DNA of 64,000 nucleotides from Brachypodium distachyon (Eukaryota > Streptophyta > Magnoliopsida > Poales > Poaceae): contig NC_016131.3 of assembly GCF_000005505.3 (NCBI RefSeq), positions 14,901,501 through 14,965,500 of the forward strand. The letters are read 5' to 3'. A model generated the notes under the pieces. It saw only the letters and a program-made list of their open reading frames with translations, searched no databases and was not told where the DNA came from. Positions 58,031 through 64,000 of the stretch are shown one piece after another. The position numbers were made by a program, and so were the translations under genes. Each line of letters opens with the position of its first letter. The first letter of the stretch is position 1.

Positions 58031-61000
58031 CTATGGTTTACCACTCGACTGTCCTTTGGAAGCCTCCGTTTTCTTGCCAGGAAATGACCTCCCACTACTT
58101 GTGACAAGGTCCTTGATGGTTGCTTGGATGTCTTTGTCCTCCAACATAGACTCCAGTGGCACATGTAGGCCTGCAAATATTGGGGAGAATTTAGATCCAA
58201 GGAAAAAATATATACACTTTTCTTTCTGGAGTTAATATACAATACAATGGGAATGTGGATAGTATGTGAGGCTTCAGAGATGTCACTTTAGCATACAAAG
58301 CTATGCTGATGAATTGTTTGAAAATGACGGTGTCCTACAAGTATTATTTATTCACCAGATGATGGGATAGCATTTTGATGATGCCCTGTCCCCATATATT
58401 AAATTGGTCTGCTATGCCATCTCTCATGATGTGCCTAGCTCCACATCAAATGGTTATTAATTATTCCGTAACATGAAACTGTAGAAATGTTCAGCAGTTT
58501 CAAGTTTCAACACATATTTTCTAACAATGCCACCACTCAAACAAGACAAATAAGAAAGCAGAAAATCGACTTACGGAATCTCCAGTAATGCTTTGGGTTA
58601 GTGGGGTCGTTGATAGTTTCCTCCACTGCTGGTCTTGTGGTGTACTTGTCTTTCAGTGCGAGCAGGTCCTGGTAAAGAAGAGACCCAATATATTCATGTA
58701 TTTATTTCCTGAGAACCCCTTAATATATGATACAACTTGAAGTATACCTGTAGCGGAAAGATTGCCCACATTGATGGGGCATCAAAATGCTGCTGAACAA
58801 TGAAGTGAACCACTTCTGGGGTGCAACGAGATGGAGGCTCCTTGTCGCTACCAATTACACCCTTGTAAAAGCGACTTCTTCTCCCTGCTTCTTCTTCCCA
58901 CCAAGCACGTAGTGTGGAGCAATCATGACATGAGGGAGCACAAACCTGAAAAGTTATTCAACACAATTTATCATCTGATGTAGCATATACTTTTCCTGTT
59001 CCCAACTGTTTCTATGAGCATAATACTGTAAAATTTAGTCATAAAAAAATAAAATGATAATACTGTAAAAAAGAGTGAAACATACCGTCATATAGCTATA
59101 CTGAGATGGAATACCAAATTCACAGTTTGGTTCACTAGGCATTCTCTGGATACGCAATCCAATCAACCCTAGTTCTTGCATAACCTGGATAAACACCTTG
59201 CTGTTATTTTAAGAACATAATCAGCAGAAACCAATAATTTCTTAGCATAATCTGGAAAGGTGTCATACAGGATGAACACAAGCAGGGATAAGACCAAGAT
59301 CTTCCCCGCATGCCAGCATATCTGATGCATCCAACAGGACAGGCAGAGTCTTCAGCGCATTTTGACGCCAAAGATTTTCTTGGCGAGTGAAATAATAGTC
59401 ATAATATAATCTTCTAAGGACATTTTTGCTGTAAAATAACATTGATGAGATGATGAAATAGTCGATAACACAGATTTGGTTAGGACATAATGTTAATAAA
59501 ATCAAGAGAAGGCCACTAGTAAGAACTAACACTTGGTTGCATGCTGATTTCATTTTTTGATGGCAAATGCCTACTAAACATAGTCGATTGTTCTCGAGGA
59601 AAATTCATAATATAACATTAATTATGTGAGAGGTGATAGCAATAGGATGAAAAGATAAAATTTTGCAACCAAGTACAATATCACAAAGCTCACAAACTGT
59701 AAGTCTGAATTCTTGCTTTTATTGTCAACTAATTTGAAGCAAATTTACAGTCTAATCAGAAGCATTTATAACAGAGAAAAAAAACATTACCTATGTTCAT
59801 CTAAGTCCCTAAAATTTGAAGTGTCTTCCAGGTTAAAACGGGGATAAAACTTCGTGGGGTCCTCTGGATCTCTAATGAGGACTATATTCTGTAGATCAAC
59901 AAACAGATCTATTTTAGTCGAATGGGTAAAAGAGAGTTGGATATGTTAGAAAAAGTTGTAACATCAGGATACAAAATGCGCAGAACAGAAGACTGAGTCA
60001 CCTGTAGTAGATCAAACAGACCACGCCGAACACTGTCTTCTTTCTCCAGCCAGAGTGATTTTTCGGGACTGGTTTTAAGCTTTGCAATAATCTTTTTCTC
60101 AGTGTTGCATTCCTCTTTGAACTATACACACAAACAACAAATGAAAAGCAAGGGAAATTAGAGGAAGCAATGCTATGGAAAAGAACCACGGTAAAAAATT
60201 CACATGTCTTGGATTGAAAAATGGATATGCTTGTAATAATCACTGAACTAATGATTTGCCATGCAGTCTCAAGTAGCCCATATCTTCAGTTATTATTGAA
60301 AGAGAACATAACCAATTGCATTACCTCGTAGCATTGCTTCTGATATTCATTCAGAAAGTTAGCTGCAATAACTGTCCAAAAAGATCCAAACTTCTCCTGA
60401 AATAAACATCATGTTGGCACCCTCGTTGTTATACTAACAAAATTCTGGAACATCGCTTTTCAACAGATTTACCTCCAACATATCCTGACGAATATATGGA
60501 CGGCTCATCCGGTCAAAATCCCAAATGCCATCGCCCAGAAGCTCCTCCTGAAAATGAACTTAGGAACAAGTCAGATAAACTACACTAGAGGTTTCCTTTG
60601 GTCCCTTTTAGTTTGTTTAACAGATGATAAACGAACCTGACTAAGAGGAATCGAAGGTCTAAATTTTCCGATCAAACCTGTCGCAGCATGATCTGGAAGC
60701 TCCCATATCCTAAAGAAACCCAAAATATGGTCTATCCTATAAGCTGTGAAGTATTTTGCCATCTGCAACATATTAATAGCAGATGAGTAATGACAAGCAA
60801 AGGTGACCGCCAGACAAACAAGAAACAGTGCTGCTAAATAACCTGCGTCAGACGAGCTCGCCACCACCCATAATTATCCTTTGACATCTCCTCCCAGTTA
60901 TATGTAGGGAAACCCCAGTTTTGTCCATTTTTGTCAAAATAATCTGGAGGTGCACCAGTTGCTGTATTCATGCGAAATAAGGTAGGGTATACCCAAGTAT

Positions 61001-64000
61001 CCACACTATTCCTATCAACACCAATAGGTAAATCTCCTTTCAGAATAACCTTGTTTTTCCTTGCATATGCAGCTGCCTCTGATAACTAATAAGAAGGGTA
61101 TGTAAGAATAAATGTCCACAAATATATACACAGATATGATTCAATAAGCAGTTCAGAATGACAACAGCTGATACTTACTTGCGTATATAGATGGTATTGG
61201 ATATAGTAATGAAAGCGAATAATATCATGGTGCAAAGTACCTTCTGCAACAAGCTTATCAAGCTGCAATAAATAACATAATGAGACATCTATTAGGACTT
61301 GTGTCAGAAAGCATGACCAAATGACAGAATTTACTGAAAACACTTTTATTAAGCATATCATTTCCAATACCTTTTCCTTCGAGAACTGAGAAAACCGACC
61401 CCATTGGCTGTGATCTGATGTCTCAAAGAAATCCCGCAGAAAGCAAAATACAGCATATGGTTTCAACCATTCCTATCGGAACATGGCATGAAAGCTATCA
61501 GATGTAGTTTGAAATGAGTAGACTAAACATAACATGCGAGATATCAGTAAATATACCTCATTTTCAGATAGGAACTTCTTGAACGAAGCGGAACTTAATA
61601 CTTTGTCTTTTTCTAAATTGAATATTTTTTTGGCAATTGACAGTTTTGTGGCCATTGCTGCCTCATAGTCAACATCCTGATTTAACGTTCAGAAGAAAGT
61701 TAGATCTGTAAACAACTCCAAGAACCACATGAATTGCATGATCAGAAGTCACATGTTTTGCAAACATATCAAAAGAGCAGCAGGGACATGAAGTGCATCT
61801 AGGCCAAAAGAAAATTATATTCAAAGTTTAACCACTTACCTTCTTGTCCAATTGTTTCTTTGCTTGCAAAATCTCTTCCTGCGATGATATGCAAAATTGA
61901 GTACAGGATCAGGTGATTCAGAACAGAAGAGATCAGTGAAACGAGAAGCCAACACAAATAAGTAGTATAAGAGTTTTATCTGAAATGCATACAAAGGTAC
62001 ACCTTAACATCCTTTGGAATTGCATCTGAAAGTGCTTGTACTCTCAGGTACAAGGGGTGTAACGCAAATACAGAGAGTGAGCTGCAAAAAAACACATGCA
62101 GCATGTTATTTGTGTTTGGGAATGTGCTTTTCAAACTTCAACAAAAAACACAGGGGAATATATGAAGCTATGTATCTTCGTGTACCTGTATGGATATGAA
62201 TCCCACCACATCTGGTGAACTGAAGTATCATTGATAGGAAGGATCTGAACAAGATGAAAACCCGAATTGACTGCCCAGTCAACAAGAAGTTTAAGATCTA
62301 GGAACTCTCCAACACCAAGGTCCTCATTTGACCTGATTGAAAACATTGGCACGGCAACACCAGCACCCCTCCATGGTGATTCCTGGTAAAACAAATGATG
62401 AGTTGGTCTCACATAGTAGTTGTCCATGATGATGATTCATACTACATCCTCAGCTTTCTTGCCCAAGCATGACATGACATGGTTCTACCAAGAATATGAT
62501 AAATATAAAAGGAATATTGTTCATATCCTAATGCATCATCATAGCATCGTAAAAGACATAAGTGATTGCAAGACCTAAATAATAACAAGTTCCTAGCAAA
62601 CTTTCTGGCAAGGAACATATGCATTATCAGCACATTCTTAGTGGATGACTCATTATCAATGCATATATTACCCGTAGGGAGCCATCAGATAGTAGGATGT
62701 ATCTGGATGGTGAATCCACATCGACCTCTCTGTTTGGACCGAACTCCAATGTAGATGCTCCTGCTTCACTAATTTGACAATATTTATATGTGGAACATTA
62801 TTAAGGACAACACACTAGTGTTCATACAACAAATAATACATACAAAATGCTAACTAGGGAAATAGCCATTTGCGCAAGGATATTTGACTGGGAACTCAGA
62901 TTTCCGCAACACACAGTTTGCCTTCCAAATGGAATCTCCAACGTAGTTCAGCTTGAGGCCATCTTGAGCTCGCCAATTTCCTATTGAAGGGTTACTTCCT
63001 GTGACGACAACCTAAAGTTTTGTGTTTGGCAATAGTTAGGACACCAGCAAATATTTATAACTGATTTAAGAAAAATGGGATAATGGTCACTAAGTATGTA
63101 CTTGAAGCATAGCTCACAAAAAGAAACAAAACTGTATGGATAATACTTACAGTAGAGCCAGCTCCTAGTCGAGGACAACTAATAATAAATTGCACGACAA
63201 TATCTGTTGAACCAAAATTATAGAAGAAAATTACAAAATAGCCATGTCATACCTAATCATCAAAACAGAACCAACTCATTTCTTTTGTTTACTTCCAGAC
63301 ACTCCAGGGATAAATACTTACTACAAAATTCATTTAAATAATACATATTACAAGTGCAAGGTATCACCTGGAGAGTTCTACAGATCTAAAGATGTGGGAA
63401 GGAAACATATTTCACTTAATATGTACTTAACATGGAAAGAGATTATGCTTGCTATATTCATTCTTATCCAGTAAATATATGAAGAGAATATCGGATGTAT
63501 GCCAGTCCACTCCATCATTTTAGACTTTTAGTTTTAAAATGTTACCTTCAGGGTCCAAACTTTTGCTGAGGGAAGCAGACTTCAATTCTCTTTTAGCATT
63601 TTCATTTTCGCTGAAAATGACATTCTTGAATGCACTTCGAAGGAAAAGAGCTTCAGAAGCATCCTGAATTCAAACCACGACTAATCATAAACAATGAACA
63701 ATAAGCTTATAGGACTAGTCCAACGAACAGCGATGTTAAGTGGTCATATGGGTAGCAAGATACCAACAACAGATACAATGCATCCAGCTAAGTTATAAGC
63801 TTAGTTTTGCTGAAATGCTACTACTTATTTGTACAGCATGCAAATATACACAAACAAGCAAGAAGACATCTTAACGAGTACATGATTTTTTTTAATTAGT
63901 ACCTGCCACCAGTCACGGATCTCGACTACGTCTCCATCCTGAACACCCTCTGGCAGCACTAATTTCTTTTTCTCCCCAGACTCCCATCTCAAAACATTCT
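58031..64000 (-). CDS. DPE2: 4-alpha-glucanotransferase DPE2 (disproportionating enzyme 2), 5' end missing
   Basis: Exons from 3' to 5' (low to high coordinate): 58031-58170, 58575-58668, 58748-58945, 59086-59184, 59269-59428, 59791-59888, 60002-60121, 60325-60396, 60473-60547, 60637-60762, 60843-61085, 61179-61262, 61371-61472, 61557-61676, 61840-61878, 62003-62081, 62186-62382, 62672-62789, 62884-63011, 63151-63203, 63546-63663, 63903 to the edge. All phases fit and 852 residues are visible. The cytosolic enzyme transfers glucose from maltose to a heteroglycan, in starch breakdown at night. The visible part starts in the first CBM20 starch-binding domain (DVVEIRDWWQ) and holds the second (PSIGNWRAQDGLKLNY). 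The GH77 domain follows: SPWRGAGVAVPMFSIR, VKYKYCQIS before it, GDLPIGVDRNSVDTW, YRIDHILGFFRIWELP (nucleophile Asp) and ACGEDLGLIPACV (acid/base Glu). The insertion inside GH77 typical of DPE2 is present. About 95 N-terminal residues lie beyond the window. Confidence 0.96.
62790..62883 (-). other. AT-AC (U12-type) intron of DPE2
   Basis: The exon ends CCAGTCAA at 62884 and the intron begins ATATCCTTGC, the U12 5' splice-site consensus. The intron ends TCCTTAATAATGTTCCAC at 62790, with a U12 branch-site match (TCCTTAAT) about 11 bases before the terminal AC. Joining gives FPVKYKYCQISEAG, the expected DPE2 sequence. No GT-AG choice restores the frame here. The intron is 94 bases long. Confidence 0.88.

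Noticed and set aside
1..64000. CRISPR arrays, operons, riboswitches, phage or viral genes
   Set aside because: None seen. Gene structure, introns and repeats are those of a plant nuclear genome.

Overview
This is a 64 kb piece of a grass (Poaceae) nuclear genome. The evidence is spliced plant genes, a FRIZZY PANICLE-type AP2/ERF gene, grass-type MITEs (Stowaway, Tourist, CACTA), plant L1-type LINEs and a nuclear tRNA-Pro gene. The FZP N-terminus and the Stowaway family with the core TTGTCGAAATATTACATG suggest a small-genome pooid such as Brachypodium. That species guess is from memory and is not proven here.

Layout. 1-286: 5' end of the FZP/BD1 inflorescence gene (minus, cut by the window edge). 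0.3-9.7 kb: its non-coding upstream region, holding a 1.5 kb non-autonomous Helitron and a truncated LINE. 9.7-12.5 kb: a four-exon gene for a small basic conserved protein (minus). 13.3-18.4 kb: a complete nine-exon HAK/KUP/KT potassium transporter (HAK7-like, minus, 782 aa). 18.4-24.9 kb: the intergenic stretch from which HAK7 (minus) and a CW-type zinc-finger gene (plus, 11 exons, 1595 aa, 24.9-34.0 kb) diverge. 36.1-43.95 kb: a segmental tandem array of three intact genes and one remnant, coding for about 60-aa secreted peptides with a CC-X6-CC core; a LINE carrying a nested 1.27 kb insertion breaks the array, and one copy has a CACTA MITE. 44.15-45.03 kb: an intronless short-chain dehydrogenase (minus). 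47.3-48.3 kb: a gene or decayed gene for a possible mitochondrial protein (plus). 49.0 kb: tRNA-Pro(UGG), minus. 50.9-54.7 kb: a 3.8 kb element bounded by Stowaway/mariner-type inverted repeats. 56.4 kb: a small acidic protein gene (plus). 58.0-64.0 kb: 22 exons of DPE2, the cytosolic 4-alpha-glucanotransferase (minus, 5' end beyond the window), with one AT-AC U12-type intron.

The genes do not form one pathway. FZP controls spikelet and branch meristem fate, HAK7 moves potassium, the CW protein is a likely chromatin reader, and DPE2 processes maltose from night-time starch breakdown. The least described part is the secreted-peptide array. The neatest sequence-level finding is the AT-AC intron in DPE2. 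All exon models were built by eye from frame, splice sites and family similarity; for the multi-exon genes with stated protein lengths the exon lengths sum to whole codons.
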